The translations under genes and the position numbers were made by a program. Under the pieces are notes generated by a model. The model was not told the DNA's origin. It saw only the letters and a program-made list of their open reading frames with translations, and searched no databases. A stretch of DNA of 64,000 nt from Paenibacillus catalpae (lineage in GTDB: Bacteria > Bacillota > Bacilli > Paenibacillales > Paenibacillaceae): positions 69,957 through 133,956 of the forward strand of contig NZ_FOMT01000005.1 in assembly GCF_900112695.1 (NCBI RefSeq). Direction: 5' to 3'. The first letter of the stretch is position 1, and the number at the start of each line of letters is the position of its first letter. Shown here piece after piece: positions 41,209 through 49,679 of the stretch.

Positions 41209-43209
41209 ATGAAAGGGAATTTGTTCTGGTATAACCTGAAACTGATGGCTAACCATAAAACTTTGCGGATCGGTTCGATCGTACTGCTGTTTATTCCGCT
41301 GCTGTACACGGGCATGTTCCTGGCCGGTTATTGGGATCCATACGGTCATTTGGACAAGCTGCCGGTAGCGATCGTGAATGAGGATAAAGGGGTTGTATCC
41401 GGCGGCAAATCGCTTCATCTGGGTCAAGATATGGTGGACAATATGAAGAGTACCCATACGCTGGATTATCATTTTGTGGAGCGGGAACAAGCGGAGAAAG
41501 GCTTGTATGACGGCGATTATTATTTAACGATTGTCATCCCGGACGATTTCTCGCAAAGCGCAGCAACGTTGACGGAAGACGACCCGCAGCCCGCAGATCT
41601 GACCTACATGACCAATCCGGGTAATAATTACGTATCGGGTCAGATCGGAAGCAATGTGCTGAAGGAATTAACCAATAAGGTGAGTCAAAATATCGTAAAA
41701 AGCTACACGCAAACGGTTTACGGCAAAATGCAGCAAATGGCCGATGGCTTCACAAATGCCAGTAATGGCGCGGAGAAGTTAACGGCAGGGACGGAATCGG
41801 CTCAGGACGGCGCAAGCAAGCTGAATCAGGCGATTGCAGTATTAGCCAGTGGTGCCGGCAGGCTAAACGACAGCAGCCTTACGCTGCAGCAGGGGTTGAA
41901 GTATCTCGGCAGCGGGTCTGAAGGTTTGGCAGAAGGGTCTGCCGCGTTAACGGAGAACCTCGGGACATTAAAAGAGACAGGGGCAGATTTGGCCAAAGGA
42001 GCTAGTGCCTTGCAGAAGAATGCGGCGGAATGGAAGATATCTGCGGATACTGCTTCTAAGGCTGCTTCAGGAGTGAACGGATCCGCTGAAAAGCTGGCCT
42101 CTCAGCTCAACGCTTATCTCGATCAGCATCCGGAGCTGAAGGAGGATCCGGCTTTTGCCGCGATCGCAAGCAGCAGCAAGGAGCTTGCCGAGGATACGGC
42201 GAAGGTTAGCACGTCCATGAAGGAGCTCCAGCAGCCTGCCGCTGCCATTCAGCAAGCGGGAGCGAAGCTGGCCGCAGGACAATCGTCAATAGCTGGCAGC
42301 CTGACGGAAGTCTATAACGGAAGCAGCAACCTGGCAGAAGGCAGCAGCAAGCTGGAAGATGGATTGCACAGCTATAGTGAAGGCGTCGGTAAGCTGCAGG
42401 ACGGGATAACCCGGCTTGCCGTAGGAGCGGAGAAGCTGAATAACGGTTCGAAAGAGCTGCTTGGCGGAGTCATCCGCCTGGTCGACGGTTCCCAGCAGCT
42501 GACCAATAAGCTGTCGGATGCGGCGCAATCGACGGCAGGTATAAAAGCCAGCGATGCAGAGCTTAATAGGTATGCCCAGCCGGTTCAGCTGGAGCAGCAG
42601 GAATTAAATACGGTGAAGACATATGCCACAGGATCTGCGCCTTATTTTCTGGCGTTGGGACTGCTGGTTGGTTCTTTGATGGCTTCAAACATTATTCATT
42701 TCCAGGAAGGACAGGTCCGGTCGGCTTGGCAAAAGTTCTGGGGCAGAATTGGCGTCTTTTATGTCGTTGCCCTGCTGCAGACCATTGTGCTTGACCTTAT
42801 TGTTCTCTATGCGATTGGGCTTGAAGTGCAAAGCGTGCCGAAGTTCTTCCTGTTTACCTTGCTTACAGCCTGCATGTTCACTACGCTTATTCTTATGCTC
42901 GTCTCTATTTTCGGGACGCTTGGCAAGCTTGTCGGGATTGCTCTGGTCGTTACCCAGCTGGCAAGCAGCGGCGGCACCTTCCCGATGGAGCTGGCTCCGC
43001 AGTGGATTCAGGCGGTTGGCCAATGTCTGCCGATGACTTATGTGCTTCGCGGCATGAAGAGCGTCATCTCAACAAGCAATTGGGAGATGTACTGGAGCAA
43101 TACGGGTATTCTGCTGGCGTATCTTGTTGGATTCATGGTAATCATGCTTACGGCTTATCTGCTTCGTTCTGCGAAAGAAGCACCGGCTTCAGCAGCTGCG
43201 GCTCACTAG
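41209..43209 (+). CDS. YhgE/Pip-like ABC-2 membrane protein
   Basis: A 666-residue membrane protein of the YhgE/Pip family. One N-terminal helix (about 23-42), a long external region up to residue 475 and five C-terminal helices of the ABC-2 permease type. The external part contains many 'GAxxLxxGxxxLxxG' hairpin repeats (for example GSGSEGLAEGSAALTENL), predicted as long coiled coil. Family members serve as phage receptors (Lactococcus Pip), in secretion (EsaA/YueB relatives) or as putative exporters. No ATPase is adjacent. Under MarR control, an efflux role is plausible but unproven. ATG 41209 is preceded by GGGAG at 41195-41199. Confidence 0.9.
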   Translation: MKGNLFWYNLKLMANHKTLRIGSIVLLFIPLLYTGMFLAGYWDPYGHLDKLPVAIVNEDKGVVSGGKSLHLGQDMVDNMKSTHTLDYHFVEREQAEKGLYDGDYYLTIVIPDDFSQSAATLTEDDPQPADLTYMTNPGNNYVSGQIGSNVLKELTNKVSQNIVKSYTQTVYGKMQQMADGFTNASNGAEKLTAGTESAQDGASKLNQAIAVLASGAGRLNDSSLTLQQGLKYLGSGSEGLAEGSAALTENLGTLKETGADLAKGASALQKNAAEWKISADTASKAASGVNGSAEKLASQLNAYLDQHPELKEDPAFAAIASSSKELAEDTAKVSTSMKELQQPAAAIQQAGAKLAAGQSSIAGSLTEVYNGSSNLAEGSSKLEDGLHSYSEGVGKLQDGITRLAVGAEKLNNGSKELLGGVIRLVDGSQQLTNKLSDAAQSTAGIKASDAELNRYAQPVQLEQQELNTVKTYATGSAPYFLALGLLVGSLMASNIIHFQEGQVRSAWQKFWGRIGVFYVVALLQTIVLDLIVLYAIGLEVQSVPKFFLFTLLTACMFTTLILMLVSIFGTLGKLVGIALVVTQLASSGGTFPMELAPQWIQAVGQCLPMTYVLRGMKSVISTSNWEMYWSNTGILLAYLVGFMVIMLTAYLLRSAKEAPASAAAAH

Positions 43210-43291
43210 AAAGGCTTGCGAACTTGCCCTTTTCCGGGTAGTCTCAATATAAAAGAGAAGTAAGTACATGGGCAGGAGGCTGACGGGAAAG

Positions 43292-43867
43292 ATGAAAGCT
43301 TTACAGGACAAAATTCGGAATGAAGGTATCGTATTGAGCGAAACGGTGCTCAAGGTGGATTCCTTCCTAAATCATCAGGTAGATCCGCAATTGATGCTGG
43401 ATATCGGGCATTGTTTTGCGGCCGCCTACGAAGGGGAAGGCGTAACGAAAGTATTAACGCTTGAATCCTCGGGAATTGCACCCGCGGTAATGACGGCACT
43501 TGCGCTTCAGGTACCGCTTGTATTTGCCCGCAAGCAGAAGTCGCTTACCCTTCGCGACGACTTGTATGTCGAAGAGGTCTACTCCTTCACGAAGCAGGTG
43601 AAAAGCGAGGTTGCGATTTCACGCAAGTTTTTATCGGAAGGGGAGCGGGTGCTCATTATTGATGATTTCCTTGCATACGGTGAAGCAGCCTTTGGGATGG
43701 CGAGAATTGTTGAAGCGGCAGGAGCAAGTGTAGCCGGGATCGGCATTGTCATTGAGAAGTCGTTCCAAAGCGGGGCAGACAAGCTGAAGGAAGCCGGATA
43801 CCGGGTAGATTCGCTGGCCCGTATTACGGTCTTGTCTCCGGAAGGGATTCAGTTTGTAGAGGAATAA
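43292..43867 (+). CDS. xpt: Xanthine phosphoribosyltransferase
   Basis: A 191-residue purine salvage enzyme forming XMP from xanthine and PRPP. SETVLKVDSFLNHQVDPQLM, LESSGIAPAVM, FARKQKSLTL, and the PRPP loop VLIIDDFLAYGEA match Bacillus Xpt. In Bacillus it follows a guanine riboswitch; here only 82 bases separate it from the YhgE gene, and no such aptamer is seen. ATG 43292 was chosen over ATG 43268, since the ribosome-site sequence GGAGG (43274-43278) lies between them. A terminator follows at 43944. Confidence 0.95.
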   Translation: MKALQDKIRNEGIVLSETVLKVDSFLNHQVDPQLMLDIGHCFAAAYEGEGVTKVLTLESSGIAPAVMTALALQVPLVFARKQKSLTLRDDLYVEEVYSFTKQVKSEVAISRKFLSEGERVLIIDDFLAYGEAAFGMARIVEAAGASVAGIGIVIEKSFQSGADKLKEAGYRVDSLARITVLSPEGIQFVEE

Positions 43868-43943
43868 ATAATAAAGCGGAGGCTCTATTTGAACAGGCTC
43901 CTTAGTCAAGGACATATTGAAAAGCAAGAGTTACGCTGCACGC

Positions 43944-43982
43944 AAAAGATGATTCCTGCATTGTACAGGAGTCATCTTTTTT
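43944..43982 (+). terminator. Rho-independent terminator after xpt
   Basis: A perfect 15-bp stem (43944-43958 with 43966-43980, one G-U pair), a 7-base loop and TTTTTT. The next 270 bases before the DeoR-type gene hold no gene I can support; the frame at 44034-44342 is rejected. Confidence 0.92.
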
Positions 43983-44253
43983 AAACCCTACAGATATCTT
44001 CTTGCTAGTCGGAGAATCGATTCGTCTTGCAGGATGTTGACCTTTGTGGTTTTCGATCGATATAATAAGTGTACTGTTCACAAAATGCCACAATTTTTTC
44101 ATCCGGCGATATTCCCGAGAGCAGGGGCTGAAAAGGATGAAAATTTAACAAAGAACTTGTATATTTATTCTGATGCCTGTAAGGTGTACGTTGTTAAAAA
44201 CGGTTCACACCGCAGAAGAGAGAAAAAAGCTGATTATAAAGAGGGGGTAGGCT

Positions 44254-45039
44254 ATGATAGCATCGCAGCGCAGAAATGTAATCAAGGAGATGCTGCTGGA
44301 GGAGCGAAGCGTGAAAGTAGTCGATCTCGCCAAGCACTTTAACGTATCGGAAGAGACGATCCGCCGAGATCTCTTGCAGTTAGAACAGGAAGGCTTTCTA
44401 GAAAAAAATTACGGCGGCGCGGTCTTGGCCGAGGAATTGCAGCAAACGATGTCGATTGTGCCGCCCGTGAATCAGCGCAAATTTCAGTATTACGAAGAGA
44501 AGGACGCAATTGCCAAAGCGGCCGCGAGTCTCATTAAAGAAAGTTCGAATATTATACTGGACTCCGGTTCCACCACCTGGTGCGTAGCCCGGCATCTCAA
44601 ACAGGTCCCCGATCTGACGATTGTGACGAATGGCATAAACATAGCTGAGGAATGCAGCGCGAATGAGGAACGAAGCATTTTTTTGATCGGTGGCAAGCTG
44701 ATCCGTAAATCGATGTGTCTGGTCGGACCGCAAGCCGAAGACGAACTGCGAAAGTATGACGCCCATTACGCGATTCTCGGCACGTCGGGCATTTCTATGC
44801 GTAGAGGATTTATGAGCTCCGATCTCTATGAGGCACAAGTGAAACGAGCCATGATATCGGCCGCCCAGAAAGTTATCGTCGTCGCCGATCACAGCAAGTT
44901 CCTCAAGAACGGCTTTGTATCGTTTTCCGCCTTCCAAGAGATAGATGTCCTCATCACCAGCGAGCTTGCCGACATGGCGGTCATGCACGAAATCGAGCAG
45001 CACGGCGTTCAAATTATCGTATGTCCAATTAAAAAATGA
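44254..45039 (+). CDS. DeoR-family regulator of the GH38 sugar operon
   Basis: A 261-residue regulator. The winged helix is IASQRRNVIKEMLLEERSVK then VVDLAKHFNVSEETIRRDLL, with the family box LEKNYGGAVL. The DeoR sensor domain follows (about 75-261) with LDSGSTTWCVARHL, IVTNGINIAEE, LIGGKLI and LGTSGIS, the phosphosugar-binding ISOCOT fold. It lies upstream of a sugar ABC transporter and aldolase operon, so a phosphorylated pathway intermediate is the likely effector. GAGGGGG precedes ATG 44254. A separate promoter starts the operon behind it. Confidence 0.92.
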   Translation: MIASQRRNVIKEMLLEERSVKVVDLAKHFNVSEETIRRDLLQLEQEGFLEKNYGGAVLAEELQQTMSIVPPVNQRKFQYYEEKDAIAKAAASLIKESSNIILDSGSTTWCVARHLKQVPDLTIVTNGINIAEECSANEERSIFLIGGKLIRKSMCLVGPQAEDELRKYDAHYAILGTSGISMRRGFMSSDLYEAQVKRAMISAAQKVIVVADHSKFLKNGFVSFSAFQEIDVLITSELADMAVMHEIEQHGVQIIVCPIKK

Positions 45040-45084
45040 TCGAAAATTCTTGATAGGTTGACTAACAAAATAGGAAACATGCAG

Positions 45085-45112
45085 AACCGTCGAAGCCATG
45101 AATTCGACGGTT
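45085..45112 (+). terminator. Hairpin after the DeoR-type gene
   Basis: AACCGTCGAA (45085-45094) pairs perfectly with TTCGACGGTT (45103-45112) over an eight-base loop. Only a weak T-rich stretch (TTATTGGTG) follows, so termination may be partial. Confidence 0.55.
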
Positions 45113-45196
45113 ATTGGTGTTTGTTACTTAGAAAATTTTAATGGGAGTCAATCCCTAGAAAACACTCAAACAAATCAATAAATACCACAAAAGATG

Positions 45197-45225
45197 TTGA
45201 CATTTTGACTGATTAGATTTATAAA
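45197..45225 (+). promoter_or_regulatory. Sigma-A promoter of the ABC-aldolase-GH38 operon
   Basis: A perfect TTGACA (45197-45202), a 17-base spacer and TATAAA (45220-45225). The predicted start is near 45232. Confidence 0.8.
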
Positions 45226-45250
45226 TGACTCAGCAACATAAAATCCCACA

Positions 45251-45264
45251 TGTAAGCGCTTATA
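45251..45264 (+). promoter_or_regulatory. cre site (CcpA operator)
   Basis: TGTAAGCGCTTATA agrees with the cre consensus TGWNANCGNTNWCA in all but one fixed position. It lies about 20 bases after the predicted start of transcription, a roadblock position for catabolite repression. Confidence 0.78.
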
Positions 45265-45319
45265 TTAAAGGTGTGATCGTGGGATTGGTTCTGGTTTTGA
45301 CAAAAGGGAGGTCTATGGG

Positions 45320-46663
45320 ATGAAGAAAGTGAACAAAGCTGCAATTGCATCACTTGTTTTAACTTTGACGACCGGTGTGCTCTTGACCGGGTGCGGAAAC
45401 AACGGCGACAAAAACGCTGCCGCTTCGCATGCACCTGAAGACAACAATGCCCCAAAAGAAAAGGTCGTTCTGGATTTCTGGACATTCTGGGGATCGGAAA
45501 CGCGCCGGCCGCTAATCGAGAAAATCATTGACGATTTTAACAAAGCGCATGAAGGCAAAATCGAGGTTAAGCACTCTTACTATCCTTACGGAGACATTTG
45601 GACGAAAGCGCTTGCGCAAACGGCGGCCGGCAATCCCCCGGACGTCATCGTGAACAGCATCGAAGAGGCCGGACTACGCGCGGCGAAGAAGCAAAACACG
45701 AATTTGGCTGAATTCCTTGCTAAGGATCCGGATGTAAAGGACCGTTTCCGGGAGGACCTCTGGAACACGGTGCTCTACAAGGATGATCCGTACGCACTGC
45801 CATTCACGACGGATACGCGCATGATGTTCTATAATAAAACCGCTTTCAAGGAAGCTGGACTCGATCCGGATAAGTTCCCGGCTACGTGGGACGAACTGGA
45901 GCAAGTCGCAATGAAGCTCGATAAGAAAGACGCGAAAGGCAAGTACACGCAAATAGGCTACGCGCCTCAATTCGCTGGATTCGATGCAAAGAGCATCGCG
46001 GTCAATTTCGACGGCGGAAATGGCTGGTTGGATGACAACGGCAAAGCGAACATCAGCACGCCGAATAAAATCGAAGGATTCAATTACGTGCAGCGCTATA
46101 CCGACCGCCTCGGTCAGAAGACCATTGATGAATTTAAAGCGGCTTTCGGCAGCAAAGAAGCAAATCCGTTTATTGCGGGCAAAGTGGCGATTTGGCCGGA
46201 CGCCGTCACCTTCGCAACGCAAATTCGCGATTTCGGCAAAGGCATGGACGTAGGCATCGCGCCGATTCCCGAAACGAAGCCGGGCGCAGGCCATTGGAGT
46301 GCCGGCGGCGGCTTTGTGGTCGAGATTCCGGCCGGAGCCAAGCACCCTGCCGAATCATGGGAGTTTATTAAGTACCTGACTGATACCGCGGCTCAAACCT
46401 ACTGGGCGAAAATGAATTACGATAATGTGGCAAACGTGCAGGCTTCCAACGATCCGGAATTGATCAAGGATCCGATCTACAAAGCGTCGGTCGACAATTT
46501 GACGAACACCCGCGTTTACCCGCGTCCGGCGGCTGCCGCGGATTTGTTTAAAATGCTCGATCCCCAGGTAGACGCCATTTTGCAAAAGAAAGTCACCCCT
46601 CAAGAAGGGCTTGACCAAGCACAAAAAGACATATCCGATCTGATTGCTCAAAACGGAGGCTAA
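45320..46663 (+). CDS. Sugar ABC transporter, substrate-binding lipoprotein
   Basis: A 447-residue family 1 solute-binding protein. The signal ends in a lipobox LLTGC (cysteine at about 25), so it is tethered to the outer face of the membrane. An Asn/Ala/Pro-rich linker precedes the binding domain (KVVLDFWTFWGSETRRPLIE onward; ALPFTTDTRMMFYNKTAF; GGGFVVEIPAGAKHP). The substrate is likely an alpha-mannose-containing oligosaccharide or glycan, judged only from the GH38 genes downstream. AGGGAGG precedes the ATG. It is the first gene of the operon. Confidence 0.94.
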   Translation: MKKVNKAAIASLVLTLTTGVLLTGCGNNGDKNAAASHAPEDNNAPKEKVVLDFWTFWGSETRRPLIEKIIDDFNKAHEGKIEVKHSYYPYGDIWTKALAQTAAGNPPDVIVNSIEEAGLRAAKKQNTNLAEFLAKDPDVKDRFREDLWNTVLYKDDPYALPFTTDTRMMFYNKTAFKEAGLDPDKFPATWDELEQVAMKLDKKDAKGKYTQIGYAPQFAGFDAKSIAVNFDGGNGWLDDNGKANISTPNKIEGFNYVQRYTDRLGQKTIDEFKAAFGSKEANPFIAGKVAIWPDAVTFATQIRDFGKGMDVGIAPIPETKPGAGHWSAGGGFVVEIPAGAKHPAESWEFIKYLTDTAAQTYWAKMNYDNVANVQASNDPELIKDPIYKASVDNLTNTRVYPRPAAAADLFKMLDPQVDAILQKKVTPQEGLDQAQKDISDLIAQNGG

Positions 46664-46782
46664 TACGAATAGCCGAAAGTTCAGGGGGAGTGGTTGGTTA
46701 TCAGCCGCTCTTCCTTTCTTTAAGCGAACGAACTGCCTCCGCGTAACGGCTTGAAAGCATTGTAAAGAGGAAGGTGATTGAC

Positions 46783-47724
46783 TTGTCCAATACAAAAAGG
46801 AACATCAAGAGGAGCCGGTTGTCGCTGGAACGCAAAGACGCATTGTGGGGTTATGTATTTGTTTTGCCTTGGATCGTTGGATTTCTGGTGTTTACGTTTG
46901 GTCCGCTGCTTTTCTCTTTGTATGCGAGCTTCACGAACTACGACATTACCTCACAGATGGATTGGGTGGGGATCCGCAACTACCGAAACATGTTTACTCA
47001 TGATTCTTTGTTCTGGAAATCGCTTCACAATACGTTGTACTACGTGCTGTTTAACGTTCCGTTAACGACCTTCGCGGCTTTGCTCCTGGCCGTCACGATG
47101 AATCAGAAAATACCCGGTATGCGGATCTTCCGAACCGTTTTCTATTTGCCTTCCGTCCTTGCGGGCGTCGCTGTTTTTTATTTGTGGATGATGCTTTTGA
47201 ATCCCAGCACGGGACTTGTCAATATGGCTTTGGGCTGGGTCGGAATCGACGGACCTGCGTGGATGACCGATCCGAATTGGACGAAGCCTGCGGTTATTCT
47301 AATGAAGCTGTGGGGAGCAGGAGGCGGCATGCTGCTGTATCTCGCCGCGCTTCAAGGCGTTCCGGAGCACCTGTACGAGGCGGCTGAGCTTGACGGCGCA
47401 AGCCCGATACGCCGTTTCTGGCATGTCACGGTGCCGATGATTACGCCCGTTATCTTCTTCGAGCTGGTGACCAATCTGATCGGCGCGTTCCAAATTTTCC
47501 AGGAAGGTTATGTCATGGTGCAGGATCAGTCGACGCCGGGCTCGCCGATGAATTCGCTCCTGTTCTTCAACCTTCATATGTTCTTGAAGGCTTTTCAATC
47601 CTTCCAAATGGGCTATGCGACGGCAATGGCCTGGTTCCTCTTTATCGTCGTTATTGTCTTGACCTTGATTAACATGGCCTTGTCGAAGCTGTGGGTTCAC
47701 TACGAAGGAGGAGATAATCGATGA
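46783..47724 (+). CDS. Sugar ABC transporter permease (MalF type)
   Basis: A 313-residue inner-membrane permease with six helices after a basic N-terminus (KRNIKRSRLSLERKD). The coupling EAA loop is EAAELDGASPIRRFWHVTVP. LLFSLYASFTNYD is the typical first external block. It pairs with the next permease; the ATPase must come from elsewhere. The start is TTG 46783, 8 bases after GAGGAAGG; a GTG at 46774 overlaps that site. The preceding 119 bases contain no clear terminator. Confidence 0.93.
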   Translation: MSNTKRNIKRSRLSLERKDALWGYVFVLPWIVGFLVFTFGPLLFSLYASFTNYDITSQMDWVGIRNYRNMFTHDSLFWKSLHNTLYYVLFNVPLTTFAALLLAVTMNQKIPGMRIFRTVFYLPSVLAGVAVFYLWMMLLNPSTGLVNMALGWVGIDGPAWMTDPNWTKPAVILMKLWGAGGGMLLYLAALQGVPEHLYEAAELDGASPIRRFWHVTVPMITPVIFFELVTNLIGAFQIFQEGYVMVQDQSTPGSPMNSLLFFNLHMFLKAFQSFQMGYATAMAWFLFIVVIVLTLINMALSKLWVHYEGGDNR

Positions 47725-48599
47725 GAATGCCCGCAACGTCATCTTCCAGAAGTTATTATCGCAGCCGACGAGCGCGGAAAAGAATCGCGAATATCGTCAT
47801 TGCCATCGTCCTGATCGGATTGGGCATCATTAGTCTGGCGCCATTCTGGTGGATGCTTTCCACATCGCTTAAATCCATGCAAGAGATCATGAGCTTTCCG
47901 CCGACGAAATATCCGCATGCCATCATTTGGAGCAACTACGAGCATGCTTGGGTGAGCGGCCGATTGAGCCGCTATGCCTTGAATACGCTCTTTCTGTCCT
48001 GCGTGGGCGTGTTTGCTCATGTCCTATCCAACACGTTTATTGCGTACGGATTCGCCAAAATCAAATTTCCCGGGAAAAATTTTCTGTTTTCCTTGATGCT
48101 TGCCACGATGATGATCCCGGGTTTTTGCACGCTTATTCCTCAATATATTTTGTTCTCCAAATTACATTGGGTAGGAACCTATTTGCCGCTTACGATTCCG
48201 GGCTTTTTCGGCAGCGCCTTTCAAATCTTCATGCTTCGCCAGTTCTACTTGGGCATTCCGAACGATTTAATAGAAGCGGCCAAAATCGACGGGGCGAACC
48301 ACTTCTATATCTGGTCCAGGATTATGGTGCCGCTTGCGAAGCCGGCCGTCATTGTCATCGCCATAATGACATTCCAAGGGGCTTGGAACGATTTTCTCGG
48401 TCCGCTGCTTTACGTGAACAAGGAATCCATGTTCAACATTCAAATCGGGCTTACGGCATTCCGCAGCGCCGAGTTGACACAGTGGAATTACCTGATGGCT
48501 GCTTCGTTGATTGCATTGGCGCCTGTTATCCTGCTTTTCTTCTTCTTCCAACGCTACTTCATTGAAGGCATGAACATTTCGTCGGGAACAAAAGGTTGA
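47721..48599 (+). CDS. Sugar ABC transporter permease (MalG type)
   Basis: A 292-residue permease with six helices and the EAA loop EAAKIDGANHFYIWSRIMVP. LAPFWWMLSTSLKSMQEIMSFPP is the MalG-type first loop. It overlaps the upstream permease by four bases (ATGA), a translational coupling typical of such pairs. The basic N-terminus (SRSYYRSRRARKRI) stays in the cytoplasm. It completes the membrane channel of the importer encoded here. Confidence 0.94.
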   Translation: MRMPATSSSRSYYRSRRARKRIANIVIAIVLIGLGIISLAPFWWMLSTSLKSMQEIMSFPPTKYPHAIIWSNYEHAWVSGRLSRYALNTLFLSCVGVFAHVLSNTFIAYGFAKIKFPGKNFLFSLMLATMMIPGFCTLIPQYILFSKLHWVGTYLPLTIPGFFGSAFQIFMLRQFYLGIPNDLIEAAKIDGANHFYIWSRIMVPLAKPAVIVIAIMTFQGAWNDFLGPLLYVNKESMFNIQIGLTAFRSAELTQWNYLMAASLIALAPVILLFFFFQRYFIEGMNISSGTKG

Positions 48600-48664
48600 T
48601 TAGAGGCGTGCGTTCATAGGATAGGTTGCTAATCTTTGAAACTTTCAGCTAGGAGTGATTCCGC

Positions 48665-49585
48665 TTGAGTATAACCAGCAAGCCTCAAAACGTTGTTACC
48701 TTGAAACAGGCGTCCGAAATGGCAGAGAAAGGAATGTACGCGATCGGTTCTTTCTCGCCGCGTTATACGCCGGTCATTAAAGCGGTGCTGCGCGCCGCGC
48801 AGAAAGCGCAGTCGCCTTTTATATGCCAGATTTCGCAGAAAGAGCTTGAACGCTACCGCATTACTCCGAAGGAATTCGCGGGTGAATTCTACGCTCAAAT
48901 GAAAACGGAGGGAATTACGGTTCCTGCCGTTCTTCATCTCGATCATACGAAGACGTTTTCGGTCATTCAGGAAGCGGTTGAAGCGGGGTTTACGTCCGTT
49001 ATGATCGATGCTTCCGAGAAGCCGCTTGACGAAAACATTCGTATTTCGAAGGACGCGGCTGTTTTCGCGCATGCGCATGGCGTTTCCGTAGAAGCGGAGC
49101 TTGGCATGATCGGCACGACGGATTTTATCGAAACGGACAATGACGAGGAACTATATACGGATCCTCAGGAAGCGAAGCGTTTTGTGGAAGAAACAGACGT
49201 GGATTCGCTGGCGGTTTCCGTCGGAACCGCGCATGGGGTCTACATGGTGAAGGAACCGAAGATCGATTTTGCCCGTCTGGAGGCCATCCGCGAGCTGACG
49301 CCCGTGCATCTCGTGCTACATGGGGGTTCAGGCGTTCCGGCCTGGATGATCAAGAAGGCGGTGCAATTGCCAAAAGGCGGGATCAGCAAGGTCAACATTG
49401 CCACGGATCTCGAACTTTCTTTGCTTGACGCGCTCGGACGGAAAGAGCGGATGACCAACGCGGAGCTCAAGGCGCTTGCGCCGGAGGAGCTGAGCTCAGG
49501 TCTGGCCGCGGTAGAAGCCACCGTTCTCGATAAGATTTCGAATTTCCTCGGCAGCAAGGATCGGGCAGGGGACTTCTTGCTTTAG
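48665..49585 (+). CDS. Class II ketose-bisphosphate aldolase (GatY/KbaY-like)
   Basis: A 306-residue zinc aldolase. Ligand and catalytic motifs are in place: HLDHTKTFSV, SVEAELGMIG, SVGTAHGVY, LHGGSGVPAW and NIATDLE. Resemblance is higher to GatY/KbaY and similar sugar-operon aldolases (LYTDPQEAKRFVEET, DSLAVSVGTAHG) than to glycolytic Fba. It would split a ketose 1-phosphate or bisphosphate into DHAP and an aldehyde; the true substrate is unknown. No kinase or isomerase accompanies it in the operon, which is unusual. The start is TTG 48665 after AGGAGTG. Confidence 0.9.
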   Translation: MSITSKPQNVVTLKQASEMAEKGMYAIGSFSPRYTPVIKAVLRAAQKAQSPFICQISQKELERYRITPKEFAGEFYAQMKTEGITVPAVLHLDHTKTFSVIQEAVEAGFTSVMIDASEKPLDENIRISKDAAVFAHAHGVSVEAELGMIGTTDFIETDNDEELYTDPQEAKRFVEETDVDSLAVSVGTAHGVYMVKEPKIDFARLEAIRELTPVHLVLHGGSGVPAWMIKKAVQLPKGGISKVNIATDLELSLLDALGRKERMTNAELKALAPEELSSGLAAVEATVLDKISNFLGSKDRAGDFLL

Positions 49586-49679
49586 GTTCATTTCAATTGC
49601 AGGGTACGCTGTTGTTCACCGCTGTCTGCAAAACGAATCGTTGGTTCAGCACTAGACTCCAACTGAAGGAGATTATGAT

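Noticed and set aside
43210..43291. Possible guanine/xanthine riboswitch before xpt
   Set aside because: Bacillus xpt has one, but only 82 bases are available and no three-way junction or conserved loops are visible.
44034..44342. 102-residue plus-strand frame before the DeoR-type gene
   Set aside because: It overlaps the real start of the DeoR gene, has no good ribosome site and its sequence is low-quality basic residues.
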